From the NCBI RefSeq assembly GCF_003148745.1, contig NZ_QGGU01000001.1, positions 323,536 to 387,535 on the forward strand: DNA of 64,000 bases. The letters are read 5' to 3'. Each line of letters begins with the position of its first letter. Position 1 is the stretch's first letter. Source of the DNA: Pleionea mediterranea (GTDB taxonomy: Bacteria; Pseudomonadota; Gammaproteobacteria; Enterobacterales; Kangiellaceae). Of this stretch, positions 25,264 through 34,941 are shown one piece after another. A program made the translations under genes and the position numbers. The notes beneath the pieces are model-generated. The model was given only the letters and a program-made list of their open reading frames with translations. It was not told the DNA's origin and searched no databases.

Positions 25264-26571
25264 TTAATTCTCAGAAAAAGAGTCTGGTGACGTCAGCCAT
25301 TGAATAACTTTTTCAATACCACTGATGCACCCGCCGCCGTGCATAACCGCAAAGTCATCATCTAATGTTTGATCCAGTGGCACCTGTTCAGCGGCAGTAA
25401 GTGCCCGCGCGCCATCAAAGTCAACAAAGGCTATGCGCACCGTCAGTTCATTGGCCGGTCGGCCAAAGGATACGCCGGGTAACATGGCAACGCCGGTTTC
25501 CTGCAATATGGCTTCTACCAGTTGCTGACTGGTGTGTATCCCTCTGTTATGCAACTCAGATTTAAACGGACTGAAGTCGGGGAAAATATAAAACGCGCCG
25601 TCTGGCATGGTCAAATCAAACCCGGCGTTATTCATTCGAGTGACAATGGCTTCGGCAAGACAATGCAAAATACGACGGCTGTTTGCCAGATAACGTTCAA
25701 TCTCCAGACCTCCCATAAATGCTCGTACGGCGGCGTATTGAATAGGCGCTGCTGTTGAGGTAAAAGTTTCACTGGCAACGGTGGACATGGCACTCATAAG
25801 CCAATCCAGATTATTCGGGAAAGCAAAGGTACCCAGTCGCCAACCTCCTGCACCACACCACTTACTTAGCCCACTGCTAATGATGGTGCCTTCCGAATAA
25901 AACTGCGCAATGGATACATGACTGCCGTCGTAATCCAGTTCGCTGTATATTTCATCGGATAACACCAATACTTTGTATTTTTTCAACTTTCTTGCCAGTG
26001 CTTTTAATTCTTTTTCTGAATAGGTGTAGCCGTGCGGGTTTGCCGGATAATTTAAAATCAGTAGCCGGGGTTTATTGGGATCCTTATGACATAAGTCTTC
26101 AATGCATTCTGGCGTGACTTTCCACTGGTTTTTCGCTTCGGTTTCCAGCCAGTGAATGTGCCGACCAATAATATGTGCCTGCGGTGCATAGGAAACCCAG
26201 CTTGGTGTTGGGATAACCAGATCGCCGTAATAAACGAGTTGTAAAATAAACATCAGCTCTTTTGAGCCCGGACCAATTAAAATATTTTCTGGTGCCGCTG
26301 AAATACCATGACTTCGATGATGGTAATCGGCAACGGCTCCGCGCAGTTCTCTTAATCCGGCAACCGGCAGGTAATCTTTTTGATGTGCATTAACTTTTAG
26401 TTCTTCTTCAACCACTCGAGGAACAGGAAACGGACTTTGTCCCAGCCCCAGTTTGGTAACGGGTTTGCCTTGTCGAATTAAATCATTGCTGATTTCATTG
26501 ATGGCGAGAGTAGCTGATAGCGGCAATCCCCGCACATTAAGGTTCAGGTGAATATCGGGTTGTTTTCTCAT
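25264..26571 (-). CDS. Class I/II pyridoxal-phosphate aminotransferase
   Basis: 435 aa fold-type I aminotransferase. Visible PLP-site residues are the PTPSWVSY motif (Trp125), Asn in LNYPANPHG (174-178), Asp206 in LSDEIYSEL, the Schiff-base Lys237 in SSGLSKWCGAGGWRLG and a C-terminal Arg in TVRIAFVDFDG. The overall pattern is closest to aspartate/tyrosine-type aminotransferases, but the substrate cannot be fixed. No signal peptide. The ribosome site is weak (GGGATG about 14 bases before the ATG). The gene is convergent with DUF4442 and divergent from the glycerophosphodiesterase gene. Confidence 0.88.
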   Translation of the reverse strand: MRKQPDIHLNLNVRGLPLSATLAINEISNDLIRQGKPVTKLGLGQSPFPVPRVVEEELKVNAHQKDYLPVAGLRELRGAVADYHHRSHGISAAPENILIGPGSKELMFILQLVYYGDLVIPTPSWVSYAPQAHIIGRHIHWLETEAKNQWKVTPECIEDLCHKDPNKPRLLILNYPANPHGYTYSEKELKALARKLKKYKVLVLSDEIYSELDYDGSHVSIAQFYSEGTIISSGLSKWCGAGGWRLGTFAFPNNLDWLMSAMSTVASETFTSTAAPIQYAAVRAFMGGLEIERYLANSRRILHCLAEAIVTRMNNAGFDLTMPDGAFYIFPDFSPFKSELHNRGIHTSQQLVEAILQETGVAMLPGVSFGRPANELTVRIAFVDFDGARALTAAEQVPLDQTLDDDFAVMHGGGCISGIEKVIQWLTSPDSFSEN

Positions 26572-26768
26572 AAGTTGATGGGCATCCCTGATGTAAGGTT
26601 TTATAGTGTTTGTTATTAAACATAGTTGAAATTATGTTTATCCCCAAACTTAATGGTTATGATGTGTCATGATTTTGCCGTTGCACTGTCACAAAAACAA
26701 CATCCGATGTTCATTTTTTAACGACATGATGATACGACAAATTCATAGATTAGTTCCGGGAGCAGATA

Positions 26769-28046
26769 ATGACAGTTAAGCGTCAAGTGGCAGTGTTTTT
26801 TGTTATGTTTATCGCGGTTTATAGCGATTGGACATTTGCAAAAAATAGTCATGACAATAAATCACAAGAAAAACACGGTTTGGGAATTAAAGCATTTCAA
26901 AATGAGTTAGGTCCGCGTCCTTATTATTTAATCAACGATATGGATAAAGGCCCCTTAAAATCCAGGTTAAAGCGTTGTGAAGACAAACTGTTTTACAAAA
27001 CCACTCGTTTTTCGATTGGCCACCGGGGCGCACCCATGCAATTTCCTGAACATACTAAGGAGTCGTATGAGGCTGCCGCCAAAATGGGCGCAGGCATTAT
27101 CGAGTGTGATGTTACCTTTACTAAAGATCGCGAGCTGGTTTGTCGACATTCACAATGTGATTTGCACACCACTACCAATATATTGGCAATACCGGAATTA
27201 GCCGAAAAATGCAGTGTACCCTTTACACCGGCAAATCCATTAACCGGACAAAAGGCGACTGCAAAATGTTGTACCAGTGACATAACCCTGCAAGAATTTA
27301 AATCACTGTGTGGCAAAATGGATGCGAGCAATCCTGATGCCAGTAATGTGGAAGAATATCTATCCGCAACCGCAAACTGGCGAACAGATTTATACAGCCA
27401 ATGCGGTACAGTCCTGTCACACAAGGAGAGTATTGCTTTATTTAAAAAACTGGGCACCGATATGACCCCGGAGTTAAAAGCGCCGCAAGTGGAAATGCCA
27501 TTTCAGGGCGGGTACTCGCAACAAGAGTACGCCCAACAAATGATTAATGAATACAAAGAAATGGGGGTACACCCTCGACGTGTTTATCCGCAGTCGTTTA
27601 ATCAGCAAGATGTATTGTACTGGATAGAACACGAAGGCCGCTTTGGCAAGCAGGCCGTTTATCTTGATAGCCGAATGTACAATGATGCTGAGTTTGAAGT
27701 GTCACTCGAAGGGATGCTGTCTTTAAAAGACAAGGGCATTAATATCATTGCACCGCCCATGTGGGCCTTGCTTACAGTCAATCAATCGGGTGACATTATT
27801 CCCTCTGACTATGCAAAGTTTGCCAAGCAGGCCGGTTTAAAGATTATTACCTGGACACTGGAACGTGATGGACCATTAGCAAATGGCGGCGGCTGGTATC
27901 ACCAAAGCGTTCAGTCACTGATTAATAATGATGGCGATACTTATAATGTATTGCATGCATTGGCAAAAAAAGTTGGCGTGATGGGAGTATTTTCTGACTG
28001 GCCAGCGACAACAACCTATTATGCGAATTGCATGGGTATTAAATAA
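26769..28046 (+). CDS. Secreted glycerophosphodiester phosphodiesterase
   Basis: 425 aa with a signal peptide (hydrophobic core 8-21, likely cleavage after FAK or just before). The GDPD signature is clear: [21 protein letters not shown] (catalytic HR, metal Glu), [19 protein letters not shown] (metal Glu/Asp and second catalytic His), TPELKAP and the C-terminal ITWTLERDG. Members hydrolyse glycerophosphodiesters to glycerol 3-phosphate and an alcohol. It is longer than cytoplasmic UgpQ, with several Cys in the region 120-195 (CSVPF…CCTS…LCGK…QCG) that could form disulfides in the periplasm. ATG at 26769 follows GGGAG. Confidence 0.92.
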   Translation: MTVKRQVAVFFVMFIAVYSDWTFAKNSHDNKSQEKHGLGIKAFQNELGPRPYYLINDMDKGPLKSRLKRCEDKLFYKTTRFSIGHRGAPMQFPEHTKESYEAAAKMGAGIIECDVTFTKDRELVCRHSQCDLHTTTNILAIPELAEKCSVPFTPANPLTGQKATAKCCTSDITLQEFKSLCGKMDASNPDASNVEEYLSATANWRTDLYSQCGTVLSHKESIALFKKLGTDMTPELKAPQVEMPFQGGYSQQEYAQQMINEYKEMGVHPRRVYPQSFNQQDVLYWIEHEGRFGKQAVYLDSRMYNDAEFEVSLEGMLSLKDKGINIIAPPMWALLTVNQSGDIIPSDYAKFAKQAGLKIITWTLERDGPLANGGGWYHQSVQSLINNDGDTYNVLHALAKKVGVMGVFSDWPATTTYYANCMGIK

Positions 28047-28072
28047 TAAACTTATTCAATACCAGCGTTATT

Positions 28073-28098
28073 GAGCCGCGATATTCATTAAGCGGCTC
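28073..28098. terminator. Hairpin between convergent genes, possible terminator
   Basis: GAGCCGC/GCGGCTC stem (28073-28079 and 28092-28098) with a 12-nt loop, between the phosphodiesterase gene and the convergent CBS-protein remnant. The T-runs on either side are weak, so its efficiency is doubtful. Confidence 0.45.
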
Positions 28099-28108
28099 TC
28101 ACTTTCCA

Positions 28109-29143
28109 TTATTTTTCAACCTTGGAAGCAATTTCAAGAAGCAGACTGCCTGTAATGCTGGCTTTGCTAACAACACCCTGAAGTTGTTCATTTTTATCCA
28201 GCACCGGCAAGACATCCACATGATTGTCAAGCATCCGTCTTAACGCATCACTTCGACTGGTGGTTACTGTAAGTGACTCTTTGGCGGTGATCAGATCTGG
28301 AATAATGGATTCCAGTAAGGACTTGTCGTTGCTAATTAGAGCTTGCGCTAACTGGTGATAAGTACGATTAAGTGTTGGATTGCGTTTGATAAATTTGGCA
28401 GCAGATGTGATGGCATAAAAGCTGCCATTATCGTTATAAAAAACCAGGTATTTTAAAAACGGTTTGTCGGTCAACTCGCGAATATACTGATAAATTGCCT
28501 GTGCGTCATATCCCCGATAACCCATATGAAATGTTAAAGCTTCGGTTTTATTATTGATTAATTTAGGGATTTGTTGCGTTCCGGTTTTTGGACTACCACT
28601 AGAGCGTGTTTATCTTTCATTCTTTGAGATGCAGGAGGTTATTTTATGACACAACAAGGCAGAGGGAGTGATGAATAGTTATTCTATTTAAATGACCGAT
28701 AACGCAGTTGTGACATAAAATCACCCCTGCCCGAAGGGTTGAGGCTAAAATTAAGCCACTCTTTGTTGAGAACTTCTTATTTAGAATAACTAAACCTCAA
28801 AATTCACGCCGCGATTGGCTTAATTTTAACTCTCAACATCTCAAATAATGAAAGATAAACACGCTCTAATAACTTCAACTGGAAGCTTTTCAATATCCAA
28901 AGACATTTCCAATCCTTCGATATGGCTATTAGCCGCTTCGGTAATGGCTGTTTCTATTTTTAAGCCGCTTTCACTTAACTCAAATCGACTTAATTTTCCT
29001 GAAACAATTAAAAAAATCAAAACAGGAAGGATCGCGACAATAATATCCGGTGTTTTAATATCTAAGTTTGAGTGTTTATTTCGTAAAAAAACTATGGCGG
29101 CCAATATGATAATAAAACTTGAAACAGAGATAAGTAATTCCAT
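28109..29143 (-). pseudogene. CBS-domain membrane protein gene, split by an inverted-repeat element
   Basis: The gene starts at ATG 29143 (AAGGAG 8 bases upstream) and encodes two membrane helices (about 3-20 and 34-51). After codon 92 it runs into the inserted element, which supplies foreign codons (RACLSFII) and a TGA at 28841-28843. On the far side the same frame resumes at 28600 and continues open to 28109, with a C-terminal CBS region (about 190-255, SLTVTTSRSDALRRML and VLPVLDKNEQLQGVVSKASI). Deleting 28602-28868 (267 bp, 89 codons) rejoins the frame as …EVI-SGSP… and gives a 255-aa protein. The downstream half could still be translated from ATG 28525 as a 138-aa cytoplasmic CBS fragment. 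The native function is unknown; CBS domains usually bind adenine nucleotides. Confidence 0.85.
28602..28868. mobile_element. MITE-like non-autonomous inverted-repeat element
   Basis: The terminal inverted repeats (28602-28631 and 28837-28866, 30 bp, one mismatch, tip GAGCGTGTTTATCTTTCATT) are flanked by TA on both sides (28600-28601 and 28867-28868), as expected of IS630/mariner-type target duplication. Inner inverted repeats are at 28632-28655 with 28707-28729, 28741-28758 with 28816-28834 (13 bp exact core TAAAATTAAGCCA) and 28677-28686 with 28782-28791. No gene of useful length lies inside. It interrupts the CBS-protein gene. A related end occurs at 61719-61760. The family assignment is inferred; no transposase was seen in the window. 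Confidence 0.8.
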
Positions 29144-29228
29144 TTGGGTTAACTCCTTTTAAGTTGTTGTCTAGATAAACACTTCTTTTGAATAGTGATT
29201 AAACCGGTAATCAGATTTGTGCGCAAGC

Positions 29229-29237
29229 TGTTATAAT
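29229..29237 (+). promoter_or_regulatory. Extended -10 promoter of pyrC
   Basis: TGTTATAAT, a perfect -10 hexamer (29232-29237) with the extended TGn, lies 38 bp before the pyrC start. No good -35 is present at 17 bp, as is common with extended -10 promoters. Confidence 0.6.
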
Positions 29238-29274
29238 GTAGATACTGAGATAATTTGCGAAGTTTGGAGATTGT

Positions 29275-30309
29275 ATGACCGAATTAACCATCACAAAGCC
29301 GGATGACTGGCACTTACATTTTCGAGATGGTGACATTTTAACCGAAACAGTTGCGGCTACTGCGCGTTGCTTTCAACGGGGCATAGTTATGCCTAATCTG
29401 GTGCCGCCCATCACGAATGCAGCCATGGCGCTTGATTACAAACAGCGGATATTACAGGCAAGGCCCGAAGGCAGTGACTTCGAGCCATTAATGACCTTGT
29501 ATTTAACCAATCACACCACAGAAGAGGATATTCGAGAGGCCAAATCTCAAGGGATTTTGGCGGCGAAGTTATATCCGGCTGGAGCGACCACCAATTCTGA
29601 TGCCGCAGTAAAAGAAGTTGAACGATTGTTTTCGGTTTTTGACGTTATGGCAAAAGAAGGGATGTTGTTATTGATCCACGGTGAAGTGACCGATGGTGAC
29701 ATTGATATTTTTGATCGTGAACATATTTTTATTGAGCGTCATCTGCGAAAAATTGTTGATGCTTTTCCTGAACTGAAAGTGGTGCTGGAGCATATTACTA
29801 CCAAAGATGCAGTAGATTTTGTGAAACAGGCCAGCAGTCAGGTAGCGGCAACTATAACCCCTCAGCATTTGATGATGAATCGTAACGATTTGCTGGTGGG
29901 TGGCATTCGCCCTCACAATTACTGTTTGCCCATTTTAAAACGTAACAGCCATCAGCAGGCATTACGTGAAGCGGTGGCCAGTGGTTCGAGCAAGTTTTTT
30001 CTTGGTACGGACTCGGCGCCTCATGCCAAACACAAAAAAGAAACCGCCTGTGGCTGTGCAGGCTGCTACAGTGCCTGGAGCGCCATTGAACTATACGCGC
30101 AGGTGTTTGATGAACTGGGTTGTTTAAATCACCTTGAGGCCTTTGCCAGTCATCATGGCCCGGATTTTTATGGTTTACCCCGTAATACGTCTACCATCAC
30201 CTTGGTGAAGCAACCCTGGCAGATCCCCGAACAAATTGACCTGCCCGATGGTCAACCTATTGTGCCTTTTTATGCCGGTGAAACCGTTAACTGGGCGTTA
30301 AAAACTTAG
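29275..30309 (+). CDS. pyrC: Dihydroorotase (class II)
   Basis: 344 aa cytoplasmic zinc enzyme of pyrimidine synthesis, cyclising carbamoyl-aspartate to dihydroorotate. The metal site is complete: H-x-H in [11 protein letters not shown] (His13, His15), the carboxylated Lys98 in [14 protein letters not shown], His residues in LLIHGEV and VLEHITT, and the catalytic Asp in LGTDSAPH. The flexible-loop segment and length agree with E. coli PyrC (348 aa). GGAG lies about 7 bases before the ATG. The glycosyltransferase gene follows after 18 bp. Confidence 0.97.
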   Translation: MTELTITKPDDWHLHFRDGDILTETVAATARCFQRGIVMPNLVPPITNAAMALDYKQRILQARPEGSDFEPLMTLYLTNHTTEEDIREAKSQGILAAKLYPAGATTNSDAAVKEVERLFSVFDVMAKEGMLLLIHGEVTDGDIDIFDREHIFIERHLRKIVDAFPELKVVLEHITTKDAVDFVKQASSQVAATITPQHLMMNRNDLLVGGIRPHNYCLPILKRNSHQQALREAVASGSSKFFLGTDSAPHAKHKKETACGCAGCYSAWSAIELYAQVFDELGCLNHLEAFASHHGPDFYGLPRNTSTITLVKQPWQIPEQIDLPDGQPIVPFYAGETVNWALKT

Positions 30310-30327
30310 TACCAGTAAGGGTTAATC

Positions 30328-31560
30328 GTGCCTACACTGCTTGTTATTGGATACGTCTGGCCTGAGCCATCGTCGTCTGCCGCCGGTCGTCATATGATGT
30401 CGCTGTTACGTTTTTTTAAACGGCAACAATGGCAGGTGGTTTTTGCTTCGCCAGCAAAAACCACTGACTTTATGCTCGACTTATCCCGGGAAGATATAGA
30501 GTCTGTTGCTATTGAGTTAAACAGTTCTAGCTTTAATCGTTATATTGAACGGCTTCAGCCCACCGCGGTGATGTTTGATCGTTTTATGATGGAAGAGCAA
30601 TTCGGTTGGCGTGTGGCTGAGAGTTGCCCCAACGCCATTCGAATACTCGATACGGAAGATCTGCAGTGTTTGCGACAGGCAAGACACCAAGCCGTTAAGC
30701 AACAACGTCCGTTGCGTCAGAGCGACTTTAACTCCGAGCTGGCACTGCGTGAGATCGCCGCAATTTTTCGAAGTGATCTATCGTTAATTATTTCAAGTTA
30801 TGAGCACAGGTTGTTGCAACAACAGTTCAATGTGGATGAATCACTGCTACTGCATTGTCCATTTTTAATCGATCCTTTAGTGCCCATTGCTGAATCGTTG
30901 CCCTATGGAGAGCGTCAGCACTTTGTCGCGATTGGCAATTTCAGGCACGCACCCAACTGGGATTCAGTGCTTTATTTAAAGCGCATATGGCCGGAGATCC
31001 GAAAGCAACTGCCGAATGCCGAGTTGCATATTTATGGTGCCTATACGCCGCCTAAGGCGACTGCATTGCACGATGCAAATATGGGGTTTTTAATAAAAGA
31101 TCGTGCCGATGATGCCACCGAAGTTATTGCAAATGCGCGTGTATTACTGGCGCCACTGCGGTTTGGCGCCGGCATCAAAGGTAAATTATTTGATGCCATG
31201 TTAACTCGAACACCCAGTGTGACCAGTGATATTGGTGCAGAGGGCATGACTATAGAACCAATGGCCTGGCCGGGTGCTATTAGCGAAGGTGATGATGCGT
31301 TTGTCGAAGATGCGGTAAACCTTTATTCAAACGAATTGTTATGGCATCAGGCACAACAGAATATAGCGCCTATTTTATCCACTCTGTTTAATGCTGAGTC
31401 GATCGAAGCCCGTTTGCAGCACCGGATGGACTATTTGTTAATGCATTTAAATGAGCATCGGCAAGGCAATTTTATTGGTGCCATGCTGCAGCATCACTCC
31501 ATGAAAAGCACCGAGTTTATGTCTCGATGGATCGAAGCCAAAAGCCGAAGCGCCGAGTAG
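30328..31560 (+). CDS. Glycosyltransferase, family 4-like (GT-B)
   Basis: 410 aa. It starts with GTG 30328 (AAGGG upstream), 18 bp after pyrC. The N-terminal domain begins LLVIGYVWPEPSSSAAGRHMMSLLRFF, a pattern for the acceptor domain of GT-B enzymes. The C-terminal domain has HFVAIGNFRHAPNWDSVLYL, PNAELHIYG and the donor-site APLRFGAGIKGKLFDAMLTRTPSVTSDIGAEGM, as in GT4/GT1-type transferases. The sugar donor and acceptor are unknown, and no polysaccharide cluster surrounds it. No signal peptide. Confidence 0.85.
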   Translation: MPTLLVIGYVWPEPSSSAAGRHMMSLLRFFKRQQWQVVFASPAKTTDFMLDLSREDIESVAIELNSSSFNRYIERLQPTAVMFDRFMMEEQFGWRVAESCPNAIRILDTEDLQCLRQARHQAVKQQRPLRQSDFNSELALREIAAIFRSDLSLIISSYEHRLLQQQFNVDESLLLHCPFLIDPLVPIAESLPYGERQHFVAIGNFRHAPNWDSVLYLKRIWPEIRKQLPNAELHIYGAYTPPKATALHDANMGFLIKDRADDATEVIANARVLLAPLRFGAGIKGKLFDAMLTRTPSVTSDIGAEGMTIEPMAWPGAISEGDDAFVEDAVNLYSNELLWHQAQQNIAPILSTLFNAESIEARLQHRMDYLLMHLNEHRQGNFIGAMLQHHSMKSTEFMSRWIEAKSRSAE

Positions 31561-31731
31561 TTTCACTCGCTCCTCTTGTTAATTAGAGTGCTTATTAACA
31601 CTCTATCGGTTGAGTCCTGTCCGTTATAACTGCTGTGCCTACTTTTGAGCTTATCGAAGACCGGGCAGGCAAAGACGTTAATCGCCGATTCTGTTAAAAT
31701 AGCGCGCAAATTTTATACCTTCGGAGTAAAA

Positions 31732-33528
31732 ATGGTTAAGTCTTTGTTCTGTCTTGGTTTTGCCTTGTTGTTTTCATTGAGCTCTGTGGCTGCACCAACG
31801 GTTGAGTATCGGATAAATGTGGATCAGGCCACTCATCATATGGCAAAAGTGACCATTGAGTTTCCCGAACATGATGCCGATGAGCTGGAAGTTCGTTTAC
31901 CCGTATGGCGTGCCGGTCGCTATCAGATCCTGGACCTGTCCAATGGAGTGCGGGAATTTGCTGCTGAATCGACGCGAGGCAAAACGCTGGACTGGAAAAT
32001 GAAAGATAAGGCTGCCTGGTTGATTCCGTCAGAAGGAAATCCTGTAACGGTTTCTTACCGAATTTACGCCAATCAACTGGGCAACCGAACCCGTCACATT
32101 GATGATTCCCATGCTTTTCTCGACGCTTCGGGTGTATTTATGTACAGCCCAAGGTTCCGTGCAAACCCGTTAACCGTTAAGTTAACGGTACCTCGGCAAT
32201 GGCGCTCACGATCTGGCATGACTTCCGCAGGTCGGCACAAGTTTAAAGCCGATAATTACGATGTATTAATTGATTCGCCAATCGAAGCCGGCGTACACAG
32301 TTTCCATGAGTTTGAAGCCGGAGATCGCGACTATGAAATTCTGTTCTGGGGACGTGGCAATTATGATGAGCAACAAACCATAAAGGATCTGGCAAAACTG
32401 GATGCTGAAGTGGAAAAAATCTGGGGCAGTTTTCCCTATCAGCGATATCTTTATATGATCCACGCTACCACTGGGCCACGAGGCGCCACAGAGCACATTA
32501 ACTCAACCATTATTCAGCGCCAGCGTGATCGATTTGCTGCGCGTGAGGATTACATCAGTTTTATTACGACCGCTGCGCACGAGTTGGTTCATACCTGGAA
32601 TGTTAAAGCTTATCGCCCATCGGGACTGGTGCCTTATGATTATCAGAAAGAAAATTACACCAGTTTATTATGGGTTGCAGAAGGCAGCACCAGTTACTTT
32701 GATACTCTAATTACAAGACGCGCCGGTATTACCACTGAAAAAGAATTTCATGAGGATTTGGCGAAAGGTATTGAAAAATTATTGAACCGGCCCGGTCGAC
32801 AAGCACAGTCGGTATCCGAGGCAAGTTTTTATAACTGGATAGAGTCGACAAACGACTTTACGCTTAATCACAGTGTTAATATTTATGCCAAGGGATCACT
32901 GGTAAGTTGGTTACTGGATTTTAAAATTCGTCAGGCAACGGATAATAAAAAGTCTTCAGAAGATGTGCATCGCCTGCTTTATCAACGTTTTAAAGCGACA
33001 GAAAAAGGCTTTACCGATGCGGATTTATTAAAGACAGTGAATGAAGTTACCGGGCAAGATTTTTCAAGTTTTTGGCAGCAGTATGTTTGGGGCAAACAGG
33101 CCATCGACTTTGATGCTTTACTGGATTATGTTGGGCTTGAACTGGTTGGTAAAGAAACGGAAAAGTCAGTCATTGACCTGGGATTATCGTTTGATAAAGA
33201 CTTAACCATAACCGGCGTCAAAAAAGATTCGCCTGCCTGGAACGCAGGTTTAACCAAGGGTGATATTTTATTGTCTATGGATGAGTTACGGTTAACCGAA
33301 AAAAATATTAAGCAACGAATCAAAAATCTGTCACCCGACAGTGACGTCGTTATACATTTTTTCCGACGCGACGAATTACAGTCGGTTGAGGTAACCGCTC
33401 AAGTAAATCCGGCCAAAAAACTGCGGGTAAGCGTGCAGAAAGATGCGACGCAGGCGCAAAAAGATCGTTATAAAAGCTGGACCGGACATGAGCTGGGAAC
33501 GGTTGAAAAAAATGAGAGCGAAAGCTGA
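31732..33528 (+). CDS. M61-family metallopeptidase with PDZ domain, exported
   Basis: 598 aa from ATG 31732, chosen because GGAG lies 7 bases upstream and the product then begins with a typical signal peptide (LFCLGFALLFSLSSVAA, cleavage near 19). An N-terminal M61 beta domain (about 20-190) is followed by the catalytic domain with HELVH (283-287) and WVAEGSTSYFDTLI supplying the third zinc ligand. A C-terminal PDZ domain (about 490-565) has SPAWNAGLTKGDILLSMD. M61 enzymes are glycyl aminopeptidases of unclear role. Its stop codon overlaps the mtaB start by one base, so the two are coupled. Confidence 0.93.
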   Translation: MVKSLFCLGFALLFSLSSVAAPTVEYRINVDQATHHMAKVTIEFPEHDADELEVRLPVWRAGRYQILDLSNGVREFAAESTRGKTLDWKMKDKAAWLIPSEGNPVTVSYRIYANQLGNRTRHIDDSHAFLDASGVFMYSPRFRANPLTVKLTVPRQWRSRSGMTSAGRHKFKADNYDVLIDSPIEAGVHSFHEFEAGDRDYEILFWGRGNYDEQQTIKDLAKLDAEVEKIWGSFPYQRYLYMIHATTGPRGATEHINSTIIQRQRDRFAAREDYISFITTAAHELVHTWNVKAYRPSGLVPYDYQKENYTSLLWVAEGSTSYFDTLITRRAGITTEKEFHEDLAKGIEKLLNRPGRQAQSVSEASFYNWIESTNDFTLNHSVNIYAKGSLVSWLLDFKIRQATDNKKSSEDVHRLLYQRFKATEKGFTDADLLKTVNEVTGQDFSSFWQQYVWGKQAIDFDALLDYVGLELVGKETEKSVIDLGLSFDKDLTITGVKKDSPAWNAGLTKGDILLSMDELRLTEKNIKQRIKNLSPDSDVVIHFFRRDELQSVEVTAQVNPAKKLRVSVQKDATQAQKDRYKSWTGHELGTVEKNESES

Positions 33529-34868
33529 TGAGTAAAGTGTTTTTAACCGCACTGGGCTGCCGATTAAACGAAGCGGAATTGCAGCGCTGGGCACAGGAAT
33601 ATCAAACAATTGGTTATTCAATTACACAGTCGGCCGACGATGCACAGGTGATGGTTGTTAATACCTGCGCGGTAACTGGGGAGGCTGCCAGAAAGTCTCG
33701 TCAGGTTATACGTAAGCATCACCGTAAAAATCCTGCTGCAAAAATGATTGTTACCGGTTGTTATGCTTCACTCGAAGAGCAAAAAGCCAATGATATTCTG
33801 GGTGTTGATCTGGTTGTTCCCAACACTGAGAAAGATCAACTGGTAGCGCAAACTCAGGCCGTTTTAGATGTACCAACCATGCCTGCCATGGCAACGGATC
33901 CAGGTGAACCTGCTTTATTTGCTCGTAATAAGGAACGCGCTTTTATCAAAGTGCAAGATGGCTGTCGTTATCGCTGTACTTTTTGCATCGTTACCGTCGC
34001 TCGTGGTGATGAGCGCAGTCGCACACCCGAATCTATTATTGATGAAGTCAATCAACACGTTGCAGAAGGCGTTCAGGAAATTGTTATTGCCGGAGTTCAC
34101 GTCGGTGGCTACGGCAGTGATATCGACTGCGATTTATTTACTCTGGTACAAAGAATTTTGGATGAAACCGAAATCCCCCGGATCCGTTTTGCATCGGTCG
34201 AGCCCTGGGATTTGCCAGAAAACTTTTTTACCCTGTTTGAAAATAAACGGGTAATGCCACACATGCATTTGCCTTTGCAAAGCGGAGCTGACAGTGTTTT
34301 ACGAAGAATGGCACGGCGTTGCAAAACTGAAGAGTTTGAACGACTGGTGACTCAGGCTCGACAGCATATTCCTGAATTTAATGTCACCACGGATATTATT
34401 GTCGGCTTTCCGGGTGAAACCGACGAAGAGTTTCAAACATCCCTGGATTACATTAAAAAGGTTGGCTTTGGTCACATTCACATTTTTGCTTATTCGCCAA
34501 GAGAAGGCACCAAGGCGGCTCGATTACCCAACCATATTGATAAAGACATTAAAAAGCAGCGCAGTCATCAACTTCATCAGTTAGCCGATGAATTAAAAAA
34601 ACAGGAAATGCAACAACAAATAGGGCAGACCGTCGACGTTATGTGGGAGGGTAATGCCCACCAGCAAGACAGTGGCGACTATCGCTTTATTGGCCATACT
34701 CCCAATTACCATCGTATCTTTGTCGATCTACCGGCCAGTTATAATATTGCTAATCAGATACTATCGACCCGAATAGTCGCTTGTGATGATTTGATGCTTC
34801 GAGGAGAAGTTGATTTATCGAAAGCAAATAAAACGGGAGCCAGTATTGCTGTTTCAGTACAAGGCTAA
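33528..34868 (+). CDS. mtaB: tRNA t6A37 methylthiotransferase MtaB
   Basis: 446 aa radical-SAM enzyme that converts t6A37 to ms2t6A37 in ANN-decoding tRNAs. The N-terminal methylthiotransferase domain has three cluster Cys (Cys11 in LGCRLN, Cys47 in NTCAVT, Cys78 in TGCYAS). The radical-SAM CxxxCxxC is CRYRCTFC (Cys146, 150, 153), followed by ARGDERSR, and a C-terminal TRAM-like region. The LGCRLNEAE start and the TC(A)VT motif point to MtaB rather than MiaB or RimO. ATGA overlap with the M61 gene. A bidirectional terminator follows. Confidence 0.92.
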   Translation: MSKVFLTALGCRLNEAELQRWAQEYQTIGYSITQSADDAQVMVVNTCAVTGEAARKSRQVIRKHHRKNPAAKMIVTGCYASLEEQKANDILGVDLVVPNTEKDQLVAQTQAVLDVPTMPAMATDPGEPALFARNKERAFIKVQDGCRYRCTFCIVTVARGDERSRTPESIIDEVNQHVAEGVQEIVIAGVHVGGYGSDIDCDLFTLVQRILDETEIPRIRFASVEPWDLPENFFTLFENKRVMPHMHLPLQSGADSVLRRMARRCKTEEFERLVTQARQHIPEFNVTTDIIVGFPGETDEEFQTSLDYIKKVGFGHIHIFAYSPREGTKAARLPNHIDKDIKKQRSHQLHQLADELKKQEMQQQIGQTVDVMWEGNAHQQDSGDYRFIGHTPNYHRIFVDLPASYNIANQILSTRIVACDDLMLRGEVDLSKANKTGASIAVSVQG

Positions 34869-34912
34869 CGGTCCAATAGTTATTTTTTAGATTACTTAAG
34901 ATTACCCGTTAA

Positions 34913-34941
34913 TAAAAACCGGCCTTACTGGTCGGTTTTTA
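34913..34941. terminator. Bidirectional terminator between mtaB and the DUF4239 gene
   Basis: The stem AAAAACCGGCC/GGTCGGTTTTT (one G-U pair) with loop TTACT has A-runs and T-runs on both sides. Its right half lies in the last codons of the convergent gene, whose stop is at 34925-34927. Confidence 0.85.

Noticed and set aside
28848-29162. Plus-strand frame opposite the N-terminal half of the split CBS gene
   Set aside because: The minus frame has a ribosome site, membrane helices and continuity with the CBS part; the plus frame starts inside the mobile element and has none of these.
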